Part shown: positions 51,237 through 59,240 of the stretch, piece by piece
How positions within the stretch are numbered: the stretch's first letter is position 1
How the letters are laid out: each line of letters begins with the position of its first letter
DNA from: Virgisporangium aliadipatigenens
Lineage (GTDB): Bacteria; Actinomycetota; Actinomycetes; Mycobacteriales; Micromonosporaceae
NCBI RefSeq assembly: GCF_016863615.1
Contig: NZ_BOPF01000002.1
Coordinates: 682,001-746,000 of the forward strand
DNA length: 64,000 bases
Reading direction: 5' to 3'
Translations under genes and position numbers: made by a program
The notes under the pieces: model-generated
What the model saw: the letters and a program-made list of their open reading frames with translations, nothing else
Told to the model about the DNA's origin: nothing
The model's database searches: none

Positions 51237-53016
51237 CCGCCAACAGTGCCGCCAGGCCGGTCGCCTGGGTGCGCCAGTCGCGCGGGTTCGTGGCGCTGCC
51301 GCCGCTCCAGCGCAGCCCGATGCGGTTGAGGGGGTCCCGATCGGCCGCCCAGAGCGTGTCCGCCTGCGTGCGGGCATAAGCGCGGTACCGGGCGTCGCCG
51401 GTCGTGTCGGCCAGGTCGTCGAGGTAGCGCATGAACACCCCCTTGAACTGCTTCTGGTTGTCGTCGCAGGTGCCGGCCGGATCGCAGGACTCGGTCAGCA
51501 CGCCGTTCCTGGTCAGGACCGTGGAGGCCAGCGCGGCGTCGGCCAGACGGCGGGCCCTGGCCAGCAGGTTCGGGTCGCCGGAGGCGCGGTACAGCTCCAG
51601 CGCGCCGCCGATCGCCAGGCCCTGGTTGTACGTCCAGACCGTCTGGCCGTTGTTGGCGCAGCCGCCGGTGAGGCCGTCGTTGACCAGACCGGCGCCGTTG
51701 ATCAGGCCGCTGCCGTCGAACCAGCGCCAGCCCGCGTTCGCGCGGGAGAGCCAGGTGCTGTCGCCGGGCAGGCGGTTGTGCAGGGCCGCCGTCAGGCGGA
51801 TGTACAGGCCGACGGTGACGGCGTTCTTGTAGGTGCGTTCGCGGTTCCACCAGACGCCGCCGCCGCACGTGCCGGTGTCCCAGAAGCCGTGCACGTACGT
51901 GGCGATCGTCGCCGCCATGTCCAGGTAGCGCCGCTCACCCGTCAGGTCGAACGCCGCCACCCAGGCGATGCCCCACCAGGCCGCGTCGTCGATCGCGCGG
52001 CTGATGAAGTTCCCCTCGATGGGATCGCTGCTCTTGATCCCGGCGGGGAAGGTGCCCTTGTTGACGTCGAACGTCCGCTCGACCAGCCACCGCAGGTCCG
52101 AACGCCCGGCCCGGCGCTGCCAGTCGATGACGGTCGTGAGCGTGGCGGCGGTGTTCCACCAGCTCGACGGCCACCAGGCGGTGTCGGCGCGGTACGCGTA
52201 CAGCAGGGCGTCGGCGGCGGCGTTCGCCCGGTCGAGCGGCGGGCGGGCCCAGGCGGTGCAGGAGCCGTCGTTGCCGTCGACGCCCTTCCCGCATGCCCGG
52301 ACGGCCCCGCCGTACAGCAGCGAACGCGGATCGCGCGTCTGGAACAGCGCGGTCCGGCCGGTGGTGGTGCGCCCCAGCGACGAGCCGCCCGGCCAGGAGG
52401 CGCCCTCGTCCCAGGAACGGTCCAGCCACACCTCGTCGCCGGCGACGCCGTTCGTGAGCGTTCCCCAGGCGAGGCCCCGGCTGTCGACGTGCAGCGCGAT
52501 GCGGCGCCCGCGCAACGTCGTCTCCGGCACCGGCTGCACGTCGCCGGCGGCACCCGACGCGGCGGCCCGGTCGCACACGCCGCCGTCGCAGACCGACGGG
52601 TACACCCACTGCGTGCAGGCGACCCCGCCGGCGTCGCCGCAGGCGCGCACGATGCCGCGCCGGTGGTTCACCGGGTCGGCGACGTTGTACATGAGCGTGC
52701 GCGTGCCGGTCCACGTCGACGGGATGCTGGCCCGGCCGAGCAGCCCGTCCCAGGTGGCGCCGCCGTCCCAGGAACGGTCGAGCCACACCGCGTTGCCGGT
52801 GGTGCCGTTGTCGATGCTGCCCCACGCCATGCCGTCGGTGTCGGAGACGTGCAGCACGAGGCGGCGCCCGTTGAGGTTGACCTCCGGGACGGGAAAGATT
52901 TCCTGTCGGGCCCGCGACGGGTCCAGCGTGTCGCAGAACTGCGCGCAGACCGTGGCGGCCGACACCGCCGGCACCTGCGCGGGTGCCAGCAGCGCCAGCA
53001 GGATCAGCAGCCTCAC
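51232..53016 (-). CDS. secreted GH76 family glycoside hydrolase
   Basis: 594 residues from the GTG at 53016, which overlaps the GH2 stop by four bases; the long frame upstream is read-through. A signal peptide (RLLILLALLAPAQVPAVSA) is followed by two similar ~85-residue modules (GRRLVLHVSDTDGMAWG and GRRIALHVDSRGLAWG, each with WLDRSWD). The catalytic (alpha/alpha)6 domain starts near residue 195 with the GH76 Asp pair D343-D344 in AIDDAAWWG. GH76 enzymes cleave alpha-1,6-mannan. Co-translation with a GH2/AbfB protein suggests a small polysaccharide-degrading operon. Confidence 0.9.
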   Translation of the reverse strand: MRLLILLALLAPAQVPAVSAATVCAQFCDTLDPSRARQEIFPVPEVNLNGRRLVLHVSDTDGMAWGSIDNGTTGNAVWLDRSWDGGATWDGLLGRASIPSTWTGTRTLMYNVADPVNHRRGIVRACGDAGGVACTQWVYPSVCDGGVCDRAAASGAAGDVQPVPETTLRGRRIALHVDSRGLAWGTLTNGVAGDEVWLDRSWDEGASWPGGSSLGRTTTGRTALFQTRDPRSLLYGGAVRACGKGVDGNDGSCTAWARPPLDRANAAADALLYAYRADTAWWPSSWWNTAATLTTVIDWQRRAGRSDLRWLVERTFDVNKGTFPAGIKSSDPIEGNFISRAIDDAAWWGIAWVAAFDLTGERRYLDMAATIATYVHGFWDTGTCGGGVWWNRERTYKNAVTVGLYIRLTAALHNRLPGDSTWLSRANAGWRWFDGSGLINGAGLVNDGLTGGCANNGQTVWTYNQGLAIGGALELYRASGDPNLLARARRLADAALASTVLTRNGVLTESCDPAGTCDDNQKQFKGVFMRYLDDLADTTGDARYRAYARTQADTLWAADRDPLNRIGLRWSGGSATNPRDWRTQATGLAALLAV

Positions 53017-55754
53017 GTCGGGGTGCCGTTCACCCAGGCGGTGGTGACCCGCCACGTGACGTCGGCGTCGAAGCTGCCCGGGTTGTCCCAGGTGTTCCCG
53101 CCGCCGTTCGTCGCGATGTACACCAGCTCGGCGTAGTGCCGGATGAAGTAGCCCGGATAGTTGAGCGACTCCAACGCCGCGTTGCCGCCCGTGCCGCCGC
53201 GCGGCGGCTGCGCGCAGAACGTGGCGTCCTGGGCGAACAGCGCCGAGTTGTCGTTGGTGTTGCGCACCAGCCGATAGCCGCTGTGCCGCAGGAACTGGCC
53301 CTGGTAGTTCACCGACTCCAGGGAGAAGCAGCTGCTGTCGGCGAGGCCCGGGCGCAGCGTGAAGCTGGCGTCCTGCTTCGTCACGGTGGTGCTCGAGGCG
53401 GTCACCACGTCCGTGCGGGCGGCGCCGTCGAAGTGGCGCAGCCACCGGTCGGTGTAGCCGGACGTCGTGACGCGCAACGAACTCACCTGTCCCTGCGGCA
53501 GGTCGGCGCCGCTGCGCCACCAGGGCGGGCTGACCGTCCACGTGGCGTCGTCGTTGTACGAACCCGTGCCGGGCGGGTCCATCCACACCTCCCCGCCCCG
53601 GTGCCGCAGGAACGAACCGGGCAGGCTCGGCGACTCGAACGACGTCGCCCCGCCGGAGCGGCCGGGCCGGGCGCAGAACGTCGCGTCGGCCCGGTAGGTG
53701 CCTCCGGTGTCGGCCTCCTTGTACACCCGGTTCCCGCGATGGCGCAGGTACTGGCCGGGGAAGTTGCGCGACTCGAACGAGTAGCAGTTCGCGTCGGACA
53801 GCCCCGGGCGCACCCAGAACGTGGCGTCCTGCTTCAGGGTCTGGCCGCTGGAGCCGTTGACGACCTCGGTGTTGACCACGCCGTTGATGTGCCGCAGCGA
53901 ACGGTCCTGGTAGCCGGGCGTGGTGACCTTCAGCGACACCAGCCGGTTCAGCGGCAGCACGGTGCCGGACGCGGCGGCGATGACCCGCAGGTTGACCGCC
54001 CGCACGCGGGCGAAGTCCATCTTGCGCACCTGCCGGTCGTAGGTGAAGAAGCCGTTGATCTCGTCCTCGACGTCGGTCGGCTCCGTGTAGATCGAACCCG
54101 AGACGCCGCTGCCGTTCTGCAGGTCGACGAGCTTCTCGGTGATCTGCACGTACCGGGCGGTCAGCGCGTCGACGGTGGGCAGCATCTCGTAGGCGAACGT
54201 GTTGCCCGGGTTCCACTCGTGGCCCGTGACGTGCAGGCCGAGGCCGCCGTACTCGCCCTGGACCAGGATCCGGGTGCTGCTGGGCTGGCGGGCGACGTTC
54301 GGGCCGACGTACCAGTGGTCGTCGATCACGTCGCCGTTGCCCGGGTCCGGGTCGGAGTCGCAGCAGTTGGAACCGCTGTTGTGGTTGACCAGCCGGGTCG
54401 GGTCGAGGCTCTTCACCAGGTCGGCGATGCGGCCGGCGTCGTACTCGCCCCAGCCCTCGTTGAACGGCACCCACTGCACGATCGACGTGATGCCGCGCAG
54501 GTTCTCGACCATGCGGCGCAGCTCGACCTCGAAGCGCTGTCTGCCCACTGTGGACGGTTCGCGGCCGCTGGCCAGGGCCGGCATGTCCTGCCACACCATG
54601 AGTCCGAGCCGGTCGGCGTGGTAGAACCAGCGCGCCGGCTCGACCTTGATGTGCTTGCGCACGGTGTTGAAGCCGAGCGCCTTCTGCTGCTCCAGGTCGA
54701 AGCGCAGCGCCTCGTCGGTCGGCGCGGTGTACAGCCCGTCCGGCCAGTAGCCCTGGTCGAGGGTGCCGAGCTGGTAGACGAACTTGCCGTTCAGCGTGGG
54801 GCGCAGGACGCCGCCGAGCATCGCCTTGCCGACCGAGCGCATCCCGAAGTAGCCGCCCACGGAGTCGCCGCCGCTGAGCGTGACGCGCAGGTCGTACAGG
54901 TACGGGTCGTCCGGGGTCCAGAGGCGGGCGTTCGGGACGGGCACCCGCAGGAGCGAGCCCACGGTGCCGGTGGCCGTCGCGACGAGGGCGCCGCCGCTGT
55001 AGACCTGCGCGGTGACGCCCTGCCCGGCGGTGCCCTGCACGGTCAGGTCGAGCGCGCCGGCGGCGAGGTTGGGGACCGTGTCGAGGCGGGTCACCCGCGC
55101 GGCCGGGGTCGGCTCGAGCCAGACCGTCTGCCAGATGCCCGACGACGGCGTGTACCAGATGCCGCCGGGGGCGAGCCGCTGCTTGCCGACCGGGATCTCC
55201 TGGGCGTTGACCGGCGCCCACACGCCGACGATGATCTCGTTGCTCCCGGTCCGCAGTGCGCCGGTGATGTCGTAGGTGAACGGGTCGTAGCCGCCGTCGT
55301 GGGTGCCGAGCAGCGTGCCGTTGATCCATACCTTGGAACGCCACATGACGGCGCCGAAGTTCAGCTGGATGCGCTGACCCGACCAGTCGGCCGGGACGGT
55401 GAAGGTGCGCCGCGAGTACGAGTAGTCCTGGTGGCGCATGATGCCGGACAGCGCCGACTCGATCGGGTAGGGGACGAGGATCTCCTCGCCGAGGTTCTGG
55501 CCCACGGGCGGGTTGTCGATGTTCGTGGCGCCAGCGAACTGCCACGTGCCGTTGAGGCTCAGCCAGCGGTCCCGGGTGAGCTGCGGGCGCGGGTACTCGG
55601 GGAGCGGGTTGGTCGTGGAGACCTGTCCGGTCCACGGGGTGGCCAGACGCGGCGGCTTGGGGGCGGCGACGGCGGGCGTGCTCGCGACGAGGGTCCCGGC
55701 GAGAAGGGCGGTGACGGCGATCCAGACGGAGGTGCGACGGCGTGACGCGGCCAT
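53013..55754 (-). CDS. secreted GH2 family glycoside hydrolase with two AbfB (CBM42-type) domains
   Basis: 913 residues. Signal peptide at about 1-30; GH2 sugar-binding (about 50-210), Ig-like and TIM-barrel domains follow. The acid/base is E433 in FNEGWGEY and the nucleophile E501 in VQGEYGG. Residues 605-905 are two AbfB-like beta-trefoil modules (repeats SLRHINGVV, SFESRNFPGQYLRHRG, FSLESVNYQGQFLRHSG), which bind arabinofuranosyl side chains. GH2 enzymes of this layout act as beta-galactosidase, mannosidase or glucuronidase; the bond type is not decided here. It is the first gene of the GH2/GH76 operon, and a LacI-type operator overlaps its promoter. Confidence 0.93.
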   Translation of the reverse strand: MAASRRRTSVWIAVTALLAGTLVASTPAVAAPKPPRLATPWTGQVSTTNPLPEYPRPQLTRDRWLSLNGTWQFAGATNIDNPPVGQNLGEEILVPYPIESALSGIMRHQDYSYSRRTFTVPADWSGQRIQLNFGAVMWRSKVWINGTLLGTHDGGYDPFTYDITGALRTGSNEIIVGVWAPVNAQEIPVGKQRLAPGGIWYTPSSGIWQTVWLEPTPAARVTRLDTVPNLAAGALDLTVQGTAGQGVTAQVYSGGALVATATGTVGSLLRVPVPNARLWTPDDPYLYDLRVTLSGGDSVGGYFGMRSVGKAMLGGVLRPTLNGKFVYQLGTLDQGYWPDGLYTAPTDEALRFDLEQQKALGFNTVRKHIKVEPARWFYHADRLGLMVWQDMPALASGREPSTVGRQRFEVELRRMVENLRGITSIVQWVPFNEGWGEYDAGRIADLVKSLDPTRLVNHNSGSNCCDSDPDPGNGDVIDDHWYVGPNVARQPSSTRILVQGEYGGLGLHVTGHEWNPGNTFAYEMLPTVDALTARYVQITEKLVDLQNGSGVSGSIYTEPTDVEDEINGFFTYDRQVRKMDFARVRAVNLRVIAAASGTVLPLNRLVSLKVTTPGYQDRSLRHINGVVNTEVVNGSSGQTLKQDATFWVRPGLSDANCYSFESRNFPGQYLRHRGNRVYKEADTGGTYRADATFCARPGRSGGATSFESPSLPGSFLRHRGGEVWMDPPGTGSYNDDATWTVSPPWWRSGADLPQGQVSSLRVTTSGYTDRWLRHFDGAARTDVVTASSTTVTKQDASFTLRPGLADSSCFSLESVNYQGQFLRHSGYRLVRNTNDNSALFAQDATFCAQPPRGGTGGNAALESLNYPGYFIRHYAELVYIATNGGGNTWDNPGSFDADVTWRVTTAWVNGTPT

Positions 55755-55838
55755 GGGCGTGACCTCTCACAAGGTCGGGGACCGCGGGAGGACGGGCCGG
55801 TCGACTCTTCAGAAGATTGACGACGACCAATGTCGTTG

Positions 55839-55873
55839 GGAAAACGTTATCCGATCTCGAAACCGGCCGTCAA
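55839..55873 (-). promoter_or_regulatory. promoter and LacI-type operator of the GH2/GH76 operon
   Basis: On the minus strand, -35 TTGACG (55868-55873) and -10 TAACGT (55844-55849) are 18 bases apart. The operator GGAAAACGTTATCC (55839-55852) is symmetric at 12 of 14 positions with a central CG, the classic LacI-family site, and covers the -10. A further palindrome ACGAC-N4-GTCGT lies at 55823-55836, just downstream. The -35 overlaps the last codons of the WD40-like gene. No LacI-family gene is in the window. Confidence 0.75.
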
Positions 55874-57561
55874 TCGACGTCGCGCCACTCCACCAGCAAC
55901 CCGTCCAGGGTCCCGATGACCAGCCCGCCGACTGCGGTCAGCGCCAGGGAGAGCGGTATCCGGGACAGCCCGCCCGCCTCCACCTCGCGGCGCCGGTGGA
56001 GCCGCCCGGTGACCGCGTCGAGCACCGCGACGTCGCCGTTGTTGAACGCCACGAAGACCCGCCGCCCGTCCGACTCCACCGCCGTCACCGGATGATCCGC
56101 GCGGTGCACCCACGACACCGTCCCCGACGGGTACGCCCGCCGCACCACGAACACGCACCCGGTGCGCAGCGCGAATCCACAGTGGACGGCGCCGGCCTGC
56201 ACCACCGCCGGCCCGCCCGCGTCGGTCAGGAACACGGCCGGCCCGCCCCCGGGAACGCCGTCGCGTTCGGTGCCCCAGTCGAGCGGGAACACCGGCCGCA
56301 CGCTCCCGTCCGGCACGTCGACGGCGACCACGCACCGCTGGCCGTCGACCTCGTCGACGCAGAGCAGCTCGGGGGAGTGCCGCACGTCGAAGTAGAGGCC
56401 CGGCCCGCGCAGGTCCACAGTGGACACCGCCGTCCCGTCCGGCCGGTACAGCACCGACCCGGAACGCCCGCGCAGCACGAACCACCCGTCGCTGCGCGAC
56501 ACCAGCACGGCCGCCCCGTCGGACGGAAGCTCCGCCCGCGGCAACCCGGTCCCGACATCCAACAGGGATACCACGGCCGCCCCCGCCTCCCCGGCCGGAT
56601 CCGCCGCGCCGCGCGCCGACGGCGCCCCGCCGCCGAAGAGAGCGGCCGCCGCGCCGCCGGCCGAGCCGTCCGCCCCGGCGCCGTACAGGGCCGCCGCGTC
56701 GTCGACGGCTCCCGGCACCGTCACCACCGACGAGCCGGCGACCGCCAACTGGCACCCCGCGCCGATCACCGGCACGGACCAGTCCGGCGATGGCCCGGCA
56801 GACCAGCACTCCGCCCGCACCCCCGGCCCGTCGGCGGACAGCCCCGCGAGCGCGGCGAGAACCCGCCCGTCCGGCAGGGCACGCAACGCCCACACGGCAC
56901 CCCGCCCGACCCGGTGTGTCCCGCGCGACGTGCACAACCCGTCCACGATCAGCGCCGCGTCGCCGGCTTCGGCGTTGCCGGACGGCACGGGCGCGGCCGG
57001 CTCCGGCCGCCGGCACAGGGCGCCGACGCGCACCATCCCGGGCTGCGCCCGCCGCCAGTCGGAGCGCCGAACCGCCACGGTGAAGCGCGCCGCGCCCTCC
57101 CGTTCGGCCTCGCCGTCGTTGCGCGTCGACAGGATCAGGTCGAGGGTCTCGCCGTCGGGCCGCCACGCGACCCGGTGCACCCAGCGCAACTCGTCCAGGA
57201 CGGAGACGACGTCGCCGGTGCGCACGTCGAGCAGGAGCAACTCGCCGTCGGAACGCCATCCGCCGTCGTAGGTGCCGGTGCCGACGGCCACCAGCGGCAG
57301 CGTCGGGTGGAACGCGATCGAGGACGGCTCCCAGGACGAGGTGACCAGGTGCGCGCAGGACAGGTCGGCCGTGCGGTACACCCCGATCGGGTACCAGCCG
57401 CGGTGGGGCTCCGGGCGTTCCCCCACATCGAAGCCGTGCCAGCGGGGAGCCGACGGCGCGCCACCCACGGCGACCAACGTCCCGTCGGGCGAGACTTGGA
57501 CGGCCACCGGCCGGCCGACCGCGGCGAACGGTCCGTCGCCGCGCACGCGCGCCGCGCTCAC
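55870..57561 (-). CDS. WD40-like beta-propeller protein
   Basis: 563 residues from the GTG at 57561, which overlaps the previous stop by four bases. Repeating blade-like units are visible: VQVSPDGTLVAVGG near 23, SIAFHPTLPLVAVGTG near 76, HRVAWRPDGETLDLIL near 116 and VTAVESDGRRVFVAFNNGDVAVLDA near 490. There is no signal peptide or enzyme motif, so it is probably a cytoplasmic scaffold. It is co-translated with the maleylpyruvate-isomerase-like gene. The pairing has no known function. Confidence 0.8.
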   Translation of the reverse strand: MSAARVRGDGPFAAVGRPVAVQVSPDGTLVAVGGAPSAPRWHGFDVGERPEPHRGWYPIGVYRTADLSCAHLVTSSWEPSSIAFHPTLPLVAVGTGTYDGGWRSDGELLLLDVRTGDVVSVLDELRWVHRVAWRPDGETLDLILSTRNDGEAEREGAARFTVAVRRSDWRRAQPGMVRVGALCRRPEPAAPVPSGNAEAGDAALIVDGLCTSRGTHRVGRGAVWALRALPDGRVLAALAGLSADGPGVRAECWSAGPSPDWSVPVIGAGCQLAVAGSSVVTVPGAVDDAAALYGAGADGSAGGAAAALFGGGAPSARGAADPAGEAGAAVVSLLDVGTGLPRAELPSDGAAVLVSRSDGWFVLRGRSGSVLYRPDGTAVSTVDLRGPGLYFDVRHSPELLCVDEVDGQRCVVAVDVPDGSVRPVFPLDWGTERDGVPGGGPAVFLTDAGGPAVVQAGAVHCGFALRTGCVFVVRRAYPSGTVSWVHRADHPVTAVESDGRRVFVAFNNGDVAVLDAVTGRLHRRREVEAGGLSRIPLSLALTAVGGLVIGTLDGLLVEWRDVD

Positions 57562-58103
57562 CCGACCCGGGTGACGGCGGTCAGCAGGCCGCCCAGCCGG
57601 TCGAGCAGCGCGCCGTCGCCGCGAGCGGTCACCTCTCCCGCGAAGCCGCGGTTCCACAGCCGGCGCAGCAGGGGGTCGGGCACCCCGTGGACCACCGCGT
57701 CCGGGGTCCCGCCGCCGGCCGGCCCGACCCGCACGCCGTCGATGCGGTGCATCGCCGTCTCGTGCGCCATCCGCCGGATCCAGAAGCCGACCGTGTCGGG
57801 TTGCCCGCCGCACGACTCCGCCGGGTCGCCGCCCTTCAGCCGGCGGAGCAGCTCGGCATGGCCGCGGTCCAGCGCGGCGATCGGATCCTCTGCCGACAGA
57901 TCTTCCGGGGGAACGTCCTGCGGCAACCGCAGCCGTCGGGACGCCACGTTGAGGTACGCGTGGGCGACGTGGCGCACGAGGTCGTCGAGTGTCCACTCGG
58001 GACACGTCGGCACCTGGACGGCCCGGCCGTCCACCTCGGCCGCGAGCGCGCGGATCAGCGCGACGTCGGCGGCGAGATGGGTGAGGTAGCGGTCCGGTTC
58101 CAT
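57558..58103 (-). CDS. maleylpyruvate isomerase-like (MDMPI/DinB fold) protein
   Basis: 181 residues from the ATG at 58103 (a GTG at 58112 is possible). The first half matches the mycothiol-dependent maleylpyruvate isomerase N-terminal domain: VPTCPEWTLDDLVRHVAHAY near 31, then FWIRRMAHETAMHRID near 107, where the His residues are metal ligands of the DinB-like fold. These proteins occur widely in actinomycetes and often have unknown substrates. It precedes the WD40-like gene with a four-base overlap. Confidence 0.85.
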   Translation of the reverse strand: MEPDRYLTHLAADVALIRALAAEVDGRAVQVPTCPEWTLDDLVRHVAHAYLNVASRRLRLPQDVPPEDLSAEDPIAALDRGHAELLRRLKGGDPAESCGGQPDTVGFWIRRMAHETAMHRIDGVRVGPAGGGTPDAVVHGVPDPLLRRLWNRGFAGEVTARGDGALLDRLGGLLTAVTRVG

Positions 58104-58156
58104 GCGTTCCACCCAACCACAGCGAAACGCGGATCAAACCGCCGTGGAACCTAGTT

Positions 58157-58175
58157 GACTGAACGCGAGTCAGTC
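58157..58175 (-). terminator. small hairpin over the stop of the membrane protein gene
   Basis: GACTGA at 58157-58162 pairs with TCAGTC at 58170-58175 around a seven-base loop; the second arm contains the stop codon at 58170-58172. Confidence 0.4.
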
Positions 58176-58652
58176 CTCGGCTTGCGGGGCGGCGGGCGCC
58201 ATCGCGATCCACCACGCGGACTGCACGCCGAGGAAGACCAGCAGGCACAGCAGGATCGCCTCGATCTGCAGCGACGTGAACGTCGGCTTCGCCGCCTCGG
58301 TGGCGCCCGGGACCGCCGCGACGACCGCCACCGCCAGGTACAGCGGCACCGCCCCGAACCGCAGCAGCGCGGCCGCCGCGCGGGCCGCACCCGCCACCTC
58401 GTGGGACATCAGCAGCACGGCCGCCGCCCCGGCCACGCCCGCCAGCGTGAACGCCGAACGCCACAACAGCGGCGCGTCGGGCGCCACCTGCGACAGCAGC
58501 GAAACGGTGCCCGGGATGACGAACTGCAGCGACACCACGTAGGCGAGCCGGCTGGAACGCAGCTCCACCCGATCGTTGACGGCCACCCACCACAGGCCCA
58601 GCAACGTGAAGTTGACTCCGGAGACAACGGCGTAGAACGCGCTCAGATCCAC
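58170..58652 (-). CDS. small membrane protein of unknown function
   Basis: 160 residues from the GTG at 58652, with TATCCT seven bases upstream. About five TM segments are predicted: FYAVVSGVNFTLLGLWWVAV, a FVIPGTVSLL helix, LAGVAGAAAVLLM, VPLYLAVAVVAAVPG and AILLCLLVFLGVQSAWW. No family was recognised. It neighbours a flavin-type oxidase gene, 16 bases downstream of it on the same strand, and could share a transcript with it, though its own -10 argues for a separate start. Confidence 0.7.
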   Translation of the reverse strand: MDLSAFYAVVSGVNFTLLGLWWVAVNDRVELRSSRLAYVVSLQFVIPGTVSLLSQVAPDAPLLWRSAFTLAGVAGAAAVLLMSHEVAGAARAAAALLRFGAVPLYLAVAVVAAVPGATEAAKPTFTSLQIEAILLCLLVFLGVQSAWWIAMAPAAPQAED

Positions 58653-58659
58653 GCCGTGG

Positions 58660-58665
58660 AGGATA
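58660..58665 (-). promoter_or_regulatory. -10 element for the small membrane protein, probable leaderless start
   Basis: On the minus strand TATCCT is seven bases before the GTG at 58652, in the spacer after the oxidase gene. Confidence 0.5.
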
Positions 58666-58668
58666 GGG

Positions 58669-59151
58669 TCACGCGGCCGTGTGGGCGTCGACCGGCACTC
58701 GGGGGTTCGGGTCGAACCTCTGCTCGTCGAAGAGGATCCAGCTCGTCACGTCGATCTGGTACACGCGGTGGTGCGCCTCGCCGGAGAGCATGCGCGCCGG
58801 GTCGATCGCCCGGGTCGCGCGCGGCCACCGCGACGTGTACGCCGCGATCTGCTCCTCGATGCCGGTGATCGGCAGCTCACGCGCGTTGCCCTGGAACGTC
58901 ACGCCGGTGACGTCCTGTCCGAGCTCCTCCAACTCGATCGCCAGAACGGCCCCGGCGACGCGCGGCTCGGAGCGCAGGTTGGCGCAGTGCACACGGGAAG
59001 GGCGGGAGATGAACCACAGCCGGTCCGGGTCGAACGCGCTCGCGAACCAGAGGTTGCACACGTACGGGGCGCCGTCCTCGCCGACGGTCGCCAGTTGCAG
59101 CACCTTTCCGGTCGCTACGTACTCCTCGAGGACCTTCCGGGCATCTGTCAT
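58669..59151 (-). CDS. pyridoxamine 5'-phosphate oxidase-like (split-barrel) protein
   Basis: 160 residues, ATG at 59151 with GGAAGGA upstream. The split-barrel flavin-binding pattern is clear: VLQLATVGEDGAPYVCNLWFA near 17, LWFISRPSRVHCANLRSEPRVAGAV (in parts) near 45, and VTGVTFQGNARELP near 80. Members bind FMN, F420 or heme; the cofactor here is not decided. It is divergent from the MFS transporter. Confidence 0.9.
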   Translation of the reverse strand: MTDARKVLEEYVATGKVLQLATVGEDGAPYVCNLWFASAFDPDRLWFISRPSRVHCANLRSEPRVAGAVLAIELEELGQDVTGVTFQGNARELPITGIEEQIAAYTSRWPRATRAIDPARMLSGEAHHRVYQIDVTSWILFDEQRFDPNPRVPVDAHTAA

Positions 59152-59228
59152 CGATCATCCTTCCCGCTCGTGGCGGTCACGATCGTAACCCGGCGTCACA
59201 GCGGTACGACATAGTGAAGTTGCGTTGC

Positions 59229-59234
59229 TACAGT
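59229..59234 (+). promoter_or_regulatory. -10 element for the MFS transporter, probable leaderless start
   Basis: TACAGT lies six bases before the GTG at 59241. This favours 59241 over the in-frame GTG at 59214, which is upstream of the element. Confidence 0.5.
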
Positions 59235-59240
59235 CCCACC

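Noticed and set aside
51232-55830. A 1532-codon minus-strand frame that could be read as one giant protein
   Set aside because: Only its last 594 codons encode GH76; the upstream part is an out-of-frame reading of the GH2 gene. The GH76 start is the GTG overlapping the GH2 stop.
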